A program made the position numbers and the translations under genes. Positions 46,792 to 55,523 of a DNA stretch of 64,000 nucleotides are shown one piece after another; position 1 is the stretch's first letter, and each line of letters opens with the position of its first letter. Source of the stretch: Enorma phocaeensis (GTDB taxonomy: Bacteria > Actinomycetota > Coriobacteriia > Coriobacteriales > Coriobacteriaceae); the NCBI RefSeq assembly GCF_900186505.1, contig NZ_LT891968.1:250436-314435 (forward strand). The letters run 5' to 3'. The notes below the pieces were generated by a model. That model was not told the DNA's origin and searched no databases. It saw nothing but the letters and a program-made list of their open reading frames with translations.

Positions 46792-47250
46792 ATGGCAGGA
46801 CTGTTTTTCTCCGAGGACCTCGTGACGATCCTCGATAAGCCGGGCGACTTCGCCGCCGTCGAGAAGAGCATGGCCGACCGCATGTTCGAGGTCGGCGTGG
46901 TCAAGGACACCTACGCCGGCGCGATCGCCGAGCGCGAGAAGGGCTTCCCCACCGCGCTGGCCGTCGGCGAGGTGAACGTCGCCATCCCGCACTGCGACAC
47001 CGAGCACGTCAACAAGGACGCCGTGTGCGTGGGCATCCTCAAGAAGCCCGTCGCCTGGCACCGCATGGACGACGCCGCGGCCACCACGGACGTGAGCCTC
47101 GTCTTCATGCTCGCCCTGAGCGAACCCCACGCCCACCTTCAGATGATCCAGAAGGTCATCGGCATCATCCAGGACCAGGAGCTCGCCAAGCAGCTCGTCG
47201 CGTGCGATCAGCACGGGGCCTTCGAGCTGCTGAAGGACCGCCTGGCCTAA
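46792..47250 (+). CDS. PTS EIIA component, fructose/galactitol type
   Basis: The 152-residue EIIA passes phosphate from HPr to EIIB. The phospho-accepting His is in VAIPHCDTEHV. The length and fold match PTS_EIIA_2. ATG 46792 follows AGGTGGTAGAC, inside the aldolase stop region, so translation is coupled. It is cytoplasmic. Confidence 0.93.
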   Translation: MAGLFFSEDLVTILDKPGDFAAVEKSMADRMFEVGVVKDTYAGAIAEREKGFPTALAVGEVNVAIPHCDTEHVNKDAVCVGILKKPVAWHRMDDAAATTDVSLVFMLALSEPHAHLQMIQKVIGIIQDQELAKQLVACDQHGAFELLKDRLA

Positions 47251-47337
47251 GCGCCGCGCCCCCGCGGCACCAGATCGGCATATCCGGCTGGAGACCCAGC
47301 CGATACGCAAGGCAGACGCGACAAGAAAGGAAATGGC

Positions 47338-47619
47338 ATGAAACGCGTACTGTTTGCCTGTGGAAACGGCATCGTGACCTCGACCATGGTCGCCCACAAG
47401 GTCGCCGACTACCTCGAGGAGAACGGCGTCGAGATCAAGTACGACCAGTGCAAGGTGCAGGAGGTCGCCGCCATCGCCGGTGATTATGACCTGGTCGTCA
47501 CCTCGGGCCAGTTCAACGAGAACGAGATCAAGACCCCCGTCATCATGGCGATCAACCTGCTGACCGGCATCGGCGAGGACGAGACCCTCGAGGAGATCCT
47601 CGAGGCCTGCAGGGAGTAG
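47338..47619 (+). CDS. PTS EIIB component, galactitol type
   Basis: The 93-residue EIIB carries the phospho-Cys in FACGNGIVTSTMVA, typical of the galactitol family. It receives phosphate from EIIA and phosphorylates the incoming substrate at EIIC. The start follows AAAGGAAATGGC. Confidence 0.94.
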   Translation: MKRVLFACGNGIVTSTMVAHKVADYLEENGVEIKYDQCKVQEVAAIAGDYDLVVTSGQFNENEIKTPVIMAINLLTGIGEDETLEEILEACRE

Positions 47620-47672
47620 CCCTAAGGGCTCAACGGCCACCCCATTCGCATCGTAACTAGAGGAGGAAATGC

Positions 47673-49088
47673 ATGGACGCATTCGTCAACGGCTTTTTCG
47701 CTGCGTTCCAAGCGGTCATCGATGCCGGCGCCTACGTTATGCTGCCGATCATCATCACCGTGCTCGGCCTGGTCTTCGGCCTTAAGTTCAGCAAGGCGTT
47801 CAAGGCGGGCATCACCATCGACATCGGCTTCGCCGGCATCAACCTGGTCACCCAGCTCATGAAGGACCAGCTCGGCCCCGCCGCCCAGGCCATGGTCGAG
47901 AACTTCGGCGTGCAGCTCGACGTCCTCGACGTGGGCTGGAGCGCGCTTGCCTCCGTCGCCTGGGCGTCGCCCATCGTCCCGCTCATCGTGCTCGAGGTCA
48001 TCGCCATCAATATCATCATGCTCGCGGTGCGCATGACCAACACGCTTGACGTCGACATCTGGAACTACCATTCGATGCTCACCTGCGGCGGCCTCGTGTT
48101 CTTCGTGACCGGCAACATCGTGTGGGCACTCGTGGCCTCCGGCCTCATGGCTGTCATCACCTTCAAGTTCGCCGACTGGTCGCAGCCGCTCGTGTCCAAG
48201 TTCTTCGGTATCCCCAACGTCTCGCTGCCGCACGTCCCCTCCGTGAGCTCGCTGATCATCGCCGCGCCGATGAACTGGCTGCTCGACCACATCCCGGGCG
48301 TCAAGGACATCGACCTCAACCTCTCCGGCGTCAAGAAGTACCTCGGCTTCTTCGGTGAGCCCTGGATGCTCGGCCTGATCCTGGGCTGCATCATCGGCGC
48401 CCTCGCCAAGTACGACATCGCCGGCATCTTCACCCTCGGCGTCTACATGTCCGCCGTCATGGTGCTCCTGCCCCGCATGACCGTCCTGTTCGTCGAGGGC
48501 CTCATGCCGGTCTCCAGCGCCGCCAGCAAGTTCTGCAAGAAGCGCTTCAAGGGTCGTGAGTTCAGCATCGGCCTCGACGCCGCCGTGGTCGTGGGCAACG
48601 ACTCCGTCATCACCCTCGCCCTGCTCATGGTGCCGATCACCCTGCTGCTCGCCGTGATCCTGCCCGGCAACCACATGCTGCCGTTCGCCGACCTCGCGGT
48701 CATCACCTTCCGCGTCTGCATGATCGTGGCCCTCTGCCGCGGCAACATGTTCCGCTCGCTGATCATCGCCTGCGTCGTCATGACCGCGATCCTGTACGCC
48801 GGCACCGTTGCCGCCCCGTACATGACCGCCTTCGCCTCCAGCGCCGGCCTTGACTTCGACAGCCTGATCGCCTCCACCTGCGGCCCGTCGCTCACCATGA
48901 GCGCCATGCTCTTCTGGAGCTGCATCACCAACCCGGTCGTCTTCATCCCTGCCATCGTGGTCGTCTTCGCCGCCGTGTACTTCTTCATCGAGAAGAAGGT
49001 CGGCATGAACCGCATTCAGGCCTACGCCGAGGGCAAGACCCTCGAGGAGTACGAGGCCGAGCAGGCCGAGGCCGCTGCCGAAGAGTAG
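47673..49088 (+). CDS. PTS EIIC permease, galactitol type
   Basis: The 471-residue polytopic permease (about 10-12 helices) matches EIIC-Gat: AGAYVMLPIIITVLGLVFG-like first helix, DIGFAGINLVTQLM, WNYHSMLTCGG, GVYMSAVMVLLPRM and the GNDSVITLALLM loop. It imports and phosphorylates a polyol or sugar acid. It is followed by a strong terminator. The substrate is not read from sequence; the downstream dehydratases argue for a sugar acid or a polyol converted to one. Confidence 0.93.
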   Translation: MDAFVNGFFAAFQAVIDAGAYVMLPIIITVLGLVFGLKFSKAFKAGITIDIGFAGINLVTQLMKDQLGPAAQAMVENFGVQLDVLDVGWSALASVAWASPIVPLIVLEVIAINIIMLAVRMTNTLDVDIWNYHSMLTCGGLVFFVTGNIVWALVASGLMAVITFKFADWSQPLVSKFFGIPNVSLPHVPSVSSLIIAAPMNWLLDHIPGVKDIDLNLSGVKKYLGFFGEPWMLGLILGCIIGALAKYDIAGIFTLGVYMSAVMVLLPRMTVLFVEGLMPVSSAASKFCKKRFKGREFSIGLDAAVVVGNDSVITLALLMVPITLLLAVILPGNHMLPFADLAVITFRVCMIVALCRGNMFRSLIIACVVMTAILYAGTVAAPYMTAFASSAGLDFDSLIASTCGPSLTMSAMLFWSCITNPVVFIPAIVVVFAAVYFFIEKKVGMNRIQAYAEGKTLEEYEAEQAEAAAEE

Positions 49089-49146
49089 TCCCTCCTTCGA
49101 ACGCATGGCCTAGCGACACACTCTCCCCAGTCAGCTCGCCATGCAT

Positions 49147-49186
49147 CGGGCGGGCATCTGAATCCCAGGATGCCCGCCCGTTTTTT
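49147..49186 (+). terminator. Strong intrinsic terminator inside the cluster
   Basis: CGGGCGGGCATC (49147-49158) and GATGCCCGCCCG (49169-49180) form a perfect 12-bp stem followed by six T. It lies between EIIC and the next gene, whose start is only 27 bp further. Downstream genes therefore need read-through, antitermination or a promoter inside EIIC. Confidence 0.9.
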
Positions 49187-49212
49187 ATCCGCAGACCGCA
49201 AGAAAGGCTCCC

Positions 49213-50208
49213 ATGGACCAGCAAGCAAAGCACATCAGCATCGCCATCACCAACTCGTCGTCGTTCGGCTACGCGGTGCCCGAGCACATCGAGCGCCTCG
49301 AAAAGCTCGGAGCGGTGAAGCGCGTCGACGTCCCCGGTGACTGCCACGGGGCGGAGCTCGCGGAGGCCGTCGGCGACGCGAACATCATCATCTCCTCGGG
49401 CACCCCGCAGTTCGACAAGGAGTTCTTCGCGTGCAAGCCAGACATGCTCCTCGTCGCCCGTGACGGCCTGGGCTTCAACAACGTCGACGTCGACGCCGCC
49501 CGCGCCTGCGGCTGCTACGTCACCAAGGTGCAGAAGGTCGTCGAGCGCGAAGCCGTCGCCGAGTGCGCGGTCGGCGAGATGCTCGACCTCATCCGCCAGT
49601 TCAGCGCCGCCTCGCGTGCCGCCAACGAGAACCGCTGGCTCGACCGCGGGCAGTTCGTGGGCATGGAGCTGCGCGGCCGCACCGTCGGCATCATCGGCTG
49701 CGGCAACATCGGCTCGCGCGTCGCCGAGATCCTCCATCACGGCTTCGGCATGCGCGTGCTCGCCAACGACCCGGTGCATGACGACGAGTGGGCCCAGAAG
49801 AACGACGTGACCTACGTCGACCTCGACACCCTGCTCGCCGAGTCCGACGTGGTCACCTTCCACGCGACCCTGAACCCGACGTCGTTCCACCTCGCCGACG
49901 AGGACTTCTACAAGAAGATCAAGCGCGGCGCCTACGTGATCAACACTGCCCGCGGCGACATGCTCGACCAGGCCGCGACGGTCGCCGCCCTCGAGGACGG
50001 CACGATCTCCGGCCTCGCCATCGACGCCATGAGCGTAGAGCCGCCCGCGCCGGACGACCCGTTCCTCAACAACCCGCGCGTGCTCGTCACGCCGCACATC
50101 GGCGCCTACACCGTCGAGGCCCTCGGCGGCATGGGCGAAATCTGCGTGAAGAACGCCGAGCTCGTCGCCCGCGGCGAGAAGCCGGTGAACATTGTCTGGG
50201 AGCAGTAG
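49213..50208 (+). CDS. D-isomer-specific 2-hydroxyacid dehydrogenase, second copy in cluster
   Basis: The 331-residue enzyme has the NAD loop VGIIGCGNIGSRVAEIL, NTARGDMLDQ (Arg), VEPPAPDDPF (Glu) and VTPHIGAYT (His). It is clearly related to the gene at 44733 in fold but not a recent duplicate. An oxidoreductase in the sugar-acid pathway, with the glycerol-dehydrogenase-like enzyme next. The start follows AAGAAAGGCTCCC. Confidence 0.9.
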   Translation: MDQQAKHISIAITNSSSFGYAVPEHIERLEKLGAVKRVDVPGDCHGAELAEAVGDANIIISSGTPQFDKEFFACKPDMLLVARDGLGFNNVDVDAARACGCYVTKVQKVVEREAVAECAVGEMLDLIRQFSAASRAANENRWLDRGQFVGMELRGRTVGIIGCGNIGSRVAEILHHGFGMRVLANDPVHDDEWAQKNDVTYVDLDTLLAESDVVTFHATLNPTSFHLADEDFYKKIKRGAYVINTARGDMLDQAATVAALEDGTISGLAIDAMSVEPPAPDDPFLNNPRVLVTPHIGAYTVEALGGMGEICVKNAELVARGEKPVNIVWEQ

Positions 50209-50267
50209 GGGCTTTTTGTGGCAGACGGCCGCGACGCTGCCGTACCGACCTTTGGAGGTAATCCGAC

Positions 50268-51362
50268 ATGGCAGATCTATCAGCACGGGATTCCGCGATC
50301 AAGTTCGGCGCGGGCAGGTACCGCCAGGAGCGCAACCTCCTGCCCGAGCTCGGCGAGGAGATCGCCCGCTTCGGCAAGCGCGTGCTCATCATCGCCGGCA
50401 CCCGCTCGTGGGCCGCAGTCGAGCCCAAGCTCGCGCCCAGCATGAAGGAGGCGGGCATCGACTGGGATCTCGTGATCTGGAAGGGAGCCTGCTCCGCCCA
50501 GGCGGCCAACGAGCTCGCCGAGCGCGCGCATGAGTTCAACGCCGACGAGGTCATCGGCATCGGCGGCGGCAAGAACATGGACCTCGCCAAGGCGACGGGC
50601 GAGCTCGCCGGCATGGGCGTCATCAACATCCCGACGTCCATCTCGCAGTGCGCCCCGTTCGCCTGCACGAGCGTCATGTACACCCCCGAGGGCGCGAAAG
50701 ACGTCACCTGGCGCTACGCCCACGAGATCGACGCCTGCTACCTGGACCTCGATATCGTGGCCAAGTGCCCCGTGCGCTATGCCGCCGCGGGCATCCTGGA
50801 CGCCATGGCCAAAAAGATCGAGATCTTGAACGGCCGTCCCTCGCTCGATGTCACCGACACCGACATCGACCTGTTCACCGCCTACAAGTTCGCCGAGTAC
50901 ACCTCAGACGTCCTCGACCGGCGCGCACAGGAGGCCATCGAGGCGATCCGCGCCGGCGAGGCCAACAAGGCGCTCGCCGACGTCGCGTTCATCAACGTGC
51001 CGGTGACCGGCATCATCTCCAACACCACGCGCGGCTACAACCAGACGCAGCTCGCGCACGTGTTCTACGACTGCACGCGCACGCTGTTCACGCGCGAGGT
51101 GGCAGACGTCGTCCATGGCGAGATCGTCGCCGTGGGCCTGTTCCTGCAGCTGCATTTCAACGGCCTTGAGCACCAGGAGGACGAGCTGAGGAAGCTCCTC
51201 GCCGACTGGAAGATGCCGCGTAACCTCTCCGACCTGGGCATAGAGCCCACCGAGGAGAACCTCGACGCCATCGAGGAGTACATCGTGAACTCGCGTCACT
51301 ACAACAGCACGGACCCCGCCGACCGTGCACGGCTCCATGAGTCGATCCGCCAGATGATCTAG
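50268..51362 (+). CDS. Iron-containing alcohol dehydrogenase, glycerol dehydrogenase-like
   Basis: This 364-residue group III alcohol dehydrogenase shows the NAD site IGIGGGKNMDLAKA (about 98-111). Metal ligands are an Asp in AGILDAMAKK and His in VVHGEIVAVGL. GldA-type enzymes oxidise polyols such as glycerol to ketones. The start follows TTTGGAGGTAATCCGAC. It is 60 bp after the dehydrogenase, and both are probably in one transcript. Confidence 0.9.
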   Translation: MADLSARDSAIKFGAGRYRQERNLLPELGEEIARFGKRVLIIAGTRSWAAVEPKLAPSMKEAGIDWDLVIWKGACSAQAANELAERAHEFNADEVIGIGGGKNMDLAKATGELAGMGVINIPTSISQCAPFACTSVMYTPEGAKDVTWRYAHEIDACYLDLDIVAKCPVRYAAAGILDAMAKKIEILNGRPSLDVTDTDIDLFTAYKFAEYTSDVLDRRAQEAIEAIRAGEANKALADVAFINVPVTGIISNTTRGYNQTQLAHVFYDCTRTLFTREVADVVHGEIVAVGLFLQLHFNGLEHQEDELRKLLADWKMPRNLSDLGIEPTEENLDAIEEYIVNSRHYNSTDPADRARLHESIRQMI

Positions 51363-51504
51363 CCACATGGCTGCAGGGTGGCCGCGCGTCGCCCTGCAGC
51401 CCGCTGCCGGAGGGGCACGCGCCCGCGCGTCCCTCCGGCAGCGCCGCCATCCGCACAGGCCGGGTGGCGGCGGACTCTGGAACACCATTCGCACGGAGGT
51501 AGAC

Positions 51505-53145
51505 ATGAAGCGATCCATAGACAAGCTCGAGCCGTTCCAGCGGGCGATATCGAAGGCGCACCTGGCGTCGGCGGGTATCTCAATCGATTCCCTGCTCGAC
51601 AGCGACCGCCCGCTCATCGCGGTGGCGAACAGCTGGAACGAGCTTTGCCCTGGGCACGAGCCCTTGCGCCAGCTCGCCCAAGAGGTCAAGAAGGGCATTC
51701 TCGAGGCCGGCGGCGAGCCCGTCGAGTTCAACACCATCGCGATGTGCGACGGCGTCGCGCAGGGGCACGCCGGCATGCGTTACTGCCTCCCCCACCGCGA
51801 GATCGTGACCGATTCGTGCGAGGCCATGATCGTGGGCGAGGGCATCTTCGACGGTGCGGTCTTCCTCGGTAGCTGCGACAAGATCATCCCCGGCATGCTC
51901 AACGCCGCGGCCCGCATCGACCTCCCCGCGGCGATCGTCACTGCGGGCCCCTGCTACGACGAGATCAAGCCCTCGGAGTCTAAGGCGCTGCGCGCCCGCT
52001 TCCTCGCCGGCGAGGCGACCGAGCGCGAGGTCATCGAGGGGACGCTGCGCTACTACACCGGCCCGGGCGTGTGCCCGTTCCTCGGCACCGCGAACACCAT
52101 GGCCTGCCTCTCCGAGGCGCTCGGCATGATGCTGCCCGGCGGGGCGCTCCTTCCCTCCTCCACGAGCCAGCGCCGCTTCTGCGCGCGCCGCACCGGCGCC
52201 GCCGTCGTCGATATGGTCCGGCGGGGCATCAGGCCCTCGGACATCATGACCGAGCAGGCCATCCACAACGCGGTCGTGCTCCTTTCCTGCATGGGCGGCT
52301 CACTCAATGCGATGCTGCATCTCCCCGCCCTCGCACGGGAGCTGGGCCTCGAGCTCACCTGGGACGACATCGCCCAGGTGAGCTCATCGGTGCCCGTGAT
52401 CACCAACATCGTACCCAACGGCGACATGAGCTGCATCAACCTGTACAAGGCGGGCGGTGTCCCGGCGCTGCTCAAGACCGTCGAGGAGCTCCTCGAGGGG
52501 GGCTGCATGACCGTCACGGGGAAGACGCTCGCCGAAAACCTCGACCGCGACATCGCGATCGACCGCACGGTGATCCGCACCATGGACGATGACGCCTCGG
52601 TCGCCAGCGGCATCCAGGTGCTCTACGGCAACCTCGCGCCTAAGGGCGCCCTCGTCAAGACCAGCGCGGTGCCCGAGGACCTGCATGTCTTCACCGGCAC
52701 CGCGCGGGTCTTCGACTCCGAGGACGCCTGCTACGAGGCGTTCGGCCAGGGCACCATCGAGCCGGGATGCGCCGTGGTCATCCGCTACGAGGGCCCGGTC
52801 GGCGGCCCCGGCATGAAGGAGCTCCACCGCGTGACCGAGATTATGCGCGGCATCCCCAACTCGGGCGTCATCACCGACGGCCGCTTCTCCGGCGCGTCAG
52901 GCGGGCTCTCCATCGGCTACCTCTGCCCCGAGGCGGCCGCGGGCGGCCCCATTGCCCTCGTCCAGGACGGCGACCGCATCCACGTCGACCTCATGCGCAA
53001 CCTCATCGAGCTCGAGGTCCCCGCAGACGAGCTCGAGCGGCGGCGCGCGGATCTCGAGCTCTCCGGGCACACCGTGGACCGCGGCCTGCTCCCACGCTAC
53101 GCGCGCATGGTCGGCAGCGCGCGCACGGGCGCGGCCGTGCGGTAG
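51505..53145 (+). CDS. IlvD/Edd-family dehydratase
   Basis: The 546-residue Fe-S dehydratase removes water from a 2,3-dihydroxy acid to give a 2-keto-3-deoxy acid. Cluster ligands are in AMCDGVAQGHAGM, GSCDKIIPG and GVCPFLGTANTMA; SCMGGSLNAMLH replaces the usual STNA Thr with Leu. GRFSGASGGLSIGY is the C-terminal metal loop. It may serve branched-chain synthesis elsewhere (IlvD), but here the neighbours favour a sugar-acid dehydratase. The start follows CGGAGGTAGAC; the upstream frame from 51367 is not used. The HAD gene begins 9 bp later. Confidence 0.9.
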   Translation: MKRSIDKLEPFQRAISKAHLASAGISIDSLLDSDRPLIAVANSWNELCPGHEPLRQLAQEVKKGILEAGGEPVEFNTIAMCDGVAQGHAGMRYCLPHREIVTDSCEAMIVGEGIFDGAVFLGSCDKIIPGMLNAAARIDLPAAIVTAGPCYDEIKPSESKALRARFLAGEATEREVIEGTLRYYTGPGVCPFLGTANTMACLSEALGMMLPGGALLPSSTSQRRFCARRTGAAVVDMVRRGIRPSDIMTEQAIHNAVVLLSCMGGSLNAMLHLPALARELGLELTWDDIAQVSSSVPVITNIVPNGDMSCINLYKAGGVPALLKTVEELLEGGCMTVTGKTLAENLDRDIAIDRTVIRTMDDDASVASGIQVLYGNLAPKGALVKTSAVPEDLHVFTGTARVFDSEDACYEAFGQGTIEPGCAVVIRYEGPVGGPGMKELHRVTEIMRGIPNSGVITDGRFSGASGGLSIGYLCPEAAAGGPIALVQDGDRIHVDLMRNLIELEVPADELERRRADLELSGHTVDRGLLPRYARMVGSARTGAAVR

Positions 53146-53154
53146 AGGGCGGCC

Positions 53155-53985
53155 ATGAGACTGATCTTCTCCGATATGGACGGGACGTTTCTCGCCGACG
53201 ACAAGACCATCCCCGAGGGCAACCTGCGCGCCCTCGATCTCATCGCGCAGGCCGGCGACCGGTTCGTCCCCTGCACGGGGCGACTGTTTGACGGCATCCC
53301 CGCGTGCGTGCTCGAGCGCCCGGACGTCGAGTACGCGATCAGCGCGAACGGCGCCTGCGTGTCAAGTAAGACCGCGCAGGGCTGGCAGCTCGTCCATGCG
53401 CACGAGATGGCGCCCGAGACCATGCTCGCGGTCGCGCATGCCGTGGAGTCGATGGACCTGCTCGTCGAGTTCTTCACCGAGCACGCCATCTTCATCACGA
53501 GCGACCGCTTCGCCGCGTTCGACCGCTACTTCAAGGACACGCCGTTCTACGAGTACGCGCAGCGCACCCGCCGGCCGTATCCCGGCACCGTCGAGGAGCT
53601 GGTGGCCGCCTGCGCGCCCATCTTCCGCATGAACCTGCGCACCTACACGCCCCAGGTGAGCCGCGAGGCCATCCGCGCCCTCGCGGGCATCGGGGGCCTG
53701 CACGTCACGTCCTCGATCCCGCGCGCGGTCGACATCACCGTCGCCGGGGCGACCAAGGGGACGGCGGCGGCATGGCTCGCCGAGCGCCTGGGCGTCTCAC
53801 TCGCCGATGCCATCGCGTTCGGCGACGCCAACAACGACAGCACGCTCCTCGCCGCCGTGGGCGACGGGGTGGCCGTGAGCAACGCCGATGACGACGCCGT
53901 CCGCGCGGCGCGCCATAGGACCTGTTCGAACAACGAGGCAGGAGTCGGGCGCTATATCGCCCGCCACTACGAGAAAGAGGACTGA
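53155..53985 (+). CDS. Cof-type HAD phosphatase, sugar-acid cluster
   Basis: The 276-residue HAD phosphatase has motif I IFSDMDGTFL, CTGR (motif II), ATKGTAAAWLA (Lys) and AFGDANNDSTLL (motif IV). It is squeezed between the dehydratase (9 bp) and the SuyA-like gene (2 bp), so it belongs to the pathway. It may remove the phosphate added by the PTS or clear a dead-end phospho-intermediate. Confidence 0.88.
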   Translation: MRLIFSDMDGTFLADDKTIPEGNLRALDLIAQAGDRFVPCTGRLFDGIPACVLERPDVEYAISANGACVSSKTAQGWQLVHAHEMAPETMLAVAHAVESMDLLVEFFTEHAIFITSDRFAAFDRYFKDTPFYEYAQRTRRPYPGTVEELVAACAPIFRMNLRTYTPQVSREAIRALAGIGGLHVTSSIPRAVDITVAGATKGTAAAWLAERLGVSLADAIAFGDANNDSTLLAAVGDGVAVSNADDDAVRAARHRTCSNNEAGVGRYIARHYEKED

Positions 53986-53987
53986 AC

Positions 53988-54284
53988 ATGAGCAAACGAG
54001 GCCTGCGCATGGCCGAGGCCGACGACGTCGTGACCCTGCTCGGCGAGACCTGCGCCGGCGACACCGTCGACGTCATGGACAAGAAGACCGGTGCGTGCGT
54101 CGCGCACGTCGTCGCCAAAGACGACGCCCCGGTCTACCACAAGCTCGCCCTGCACGACATCGCCCGCGGCGACGAGGTGCGCAAGTACGGCGAGATCATC
54201 GGCGTCGCGACCGCCGACATCCCGCAGGGCGCCTACGTCCATGTCCACAACATCGAAAGCGCGAAAACGAGGAACCATGACTGA
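53988..54284 (+). CDS. UxaA/SuyA-type SAF-domain subunit of a split sugar-acid lyase
   Basis: The 98-residue protein has the SAF-domain signature YHKLALHDIARGDEVRKYGE followed by IIGVATADIPQGAYVHVHNI. In altronate and galactarate dehydratases this is the N-terminal domain of a single chain; here it is a separate polypeptide as in the (2R)-sulfolactate lyase SuyAB. Its 3' end overlaps the catalytic subunit gene by 8 bp. The metal-binding His-x-His is present (VHVHN). Confidence 0.9.
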   Translation: MSKRGLRMAEADDVVTLLGETCAGDTVDVMDKKTGACVAHVVAKDDAPVYHKLALHDIARGDEVRKYGEIIGVATADIPQGAYVHVHNIESAKTRNHD

Positions 54285-55455
54285 ATTTCTTGGATACCCA
54301 CGCCCGGACGGCACGTACGGCGTGCGCAACTATGTACTCGTGCTCTCCACGGTCGGGTGCGCCAACGGCACGGTGCGGCAGATCGCCGCGCAGGTGCCGG
54401 GCGCGGTCGGCGTCGAGAATGTCAAGGGCTGCGGGCAGATCGGCAAGGGCATCGAGATCATGAAGCGCTGCCTTGAGAACCTGCCCCGAAACCCCAACGT
54501 CTACGGCACGCTCATCGTGGGCCTCGGCTGCGAGAGCACCAAGCCCTACGAGCTGGCTGACAAGGTCCGCTCGGTGAGCCCCAAGCCGCTCGAGGTCCTC
54601 ACCATCCAGGACGAGGGCGGCACCGATGCCTGCGTGGAGAAGGGCGTCGAGATCGTGCGCCGCATGGTCGAGGAGGCCCAGAAGGTCGAGCGCGTCGCCG
54701 TGCCGATCTCCGAGCTCATGCTCGCCACGAACTGCGGCGGCTCCGACGCCACCTCGGGCCTTGCGGCCAACCCGTCGCTCGGCTCGTGCAGCGACCGCAT
54801 CGCGCGCGAGGGCGGCACCGTGCTCCTCGGCGAGACAACCGAGCTCATCGGCACCGAGCACATTCTCGCCGCCCGCGCGAAGGACGAGAAGGTCGCGCAT
54901 GACGTCCTCATGATCATCAATGACCTCGAGCAGCAGTTCATCGATAACAACATCGATGTCCGCGGGGCGAATCCCACGCCAGGAAACATGAAAGGCGGCT
55001 TGTCCACGCTTGAGGAGAAGGCGCTTGGCAGCATGCAGAAGGGCGGGACCTCCCAGGTGAACGAGGTTATCCCCTATGGCTGCGTACCCACAGAGCACGG
55101 TCTCGTCATCATGGACACCCCGGGCTACGATATCGAATCCGTCTCGGGCATGACCTGCGCGGGCGCCCAGGTGTGCATCTTCACGAGCGGCCGCGGCACG
55201 CCGGTGGGCAGCGCACTCGTGCCGATGATCAAGCTCACGGGCAACCACCAGACGTTCGAGAAGATGGAGTCCAACATCGATATCGACACGTCGCCCGTCA
55301 TCGACGGCACCTGCTCGGTCGACGAGATGGGCGAGCGCATCTTCGACGAGCTCATCGTGGTCTGCAACGGCAAGCGGACCAAGGCCGAGGAGCACGGCTT
55401 CGAGGACTTCGCGATCTACCACAACCAAGAGATCTGGTGCTACTGCGAACCGTAA
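54277..55455 (+). CDS. UxaA/SuyB-type catalytic subunit of a split sugar-acid lyase
   Basis: The 392-residue protein is the C-terminal UxaA (D-galactarate dehydratase/altronate hydrolase) domain on its own: GVRNYVLVLSTVGCANGTV, TNCGGSDATSGLAANPSLG, GNMKGGLSTLEEKALGSMQKGG, GAQVCIFTSGRGTPVGSALVPMIKLTGN. It is expected to dehydrate a sugar acid with iron, with the SAF subunit just upstream. Size and split match SuyB, yet the neighbours (aldolase, PTS, second dehydratase) favour a sugar acid over sulfolactate. The start follows ACGAGGAACC inside the previous gene. Confidence 0.92.
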   Translation: MTEFLGYPRPDGTYGVRNYVLVLSTVGCANGTVRQIAAQVPGAVGVENVKGCGQIGKGIEIMKRCLENLPRNPNVYGTLIVGLGCESTKPYELADKVRSVSPKPLEVLTIQDEGGTDACVEKGVEIVRRMVEEAQKVERVAVPISELMLATNCGGSDATSGLAANPSLGSCSDRIAREGGTVLLGETTELIGTEHILAARAKDEKVAHDVLMIINDLEQQFIDNNIDVRGANPTPGNMKGGLSTLEEKALGSMQKGGTSQVNEVIPYGCVPTEHGLVIMDTPGYDIESVSGMTCAGAQVCIFTSGRGTPVGSALVPMIKLTGNHQTFEKMESNIDIDTSPVIDGTCSVDEMGERIFDELIVVCNGKRTKAEEHGFEDFAIYHNQEIWCYCEP

Positions 55456-55463
55456 TGATTTCG

Positions 55464-55512
55464 CCGGCGCATGGCTTACACAAACGTTGCCATGCGCCGG
55501 TTTCCTTTTTTG
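55464..55512 (+). terminator. Strong intrinsic terminator after the UxaA/SuyB-like gene
   Basis: CCGGCGCATGGC (55464-55475) pairs perfectly with GCCATGCGCCGG (55489-55500), then TTTCCTTTTTT. The next gene starts only 12 bp beyond, repeating the arrangement seen at 49147. Confidence 0.88.
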
Positions 55513-55523
55513 GGGGTCTCATC

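Noticed and set aside
47622..49106. 494-codon frame antisense to EIIC
   Set aside because: Its His/Asp/Glu-rich composition is typical of the complement of a hydrophobic membrane gene; EIIC is unmistakable on the plus strand.
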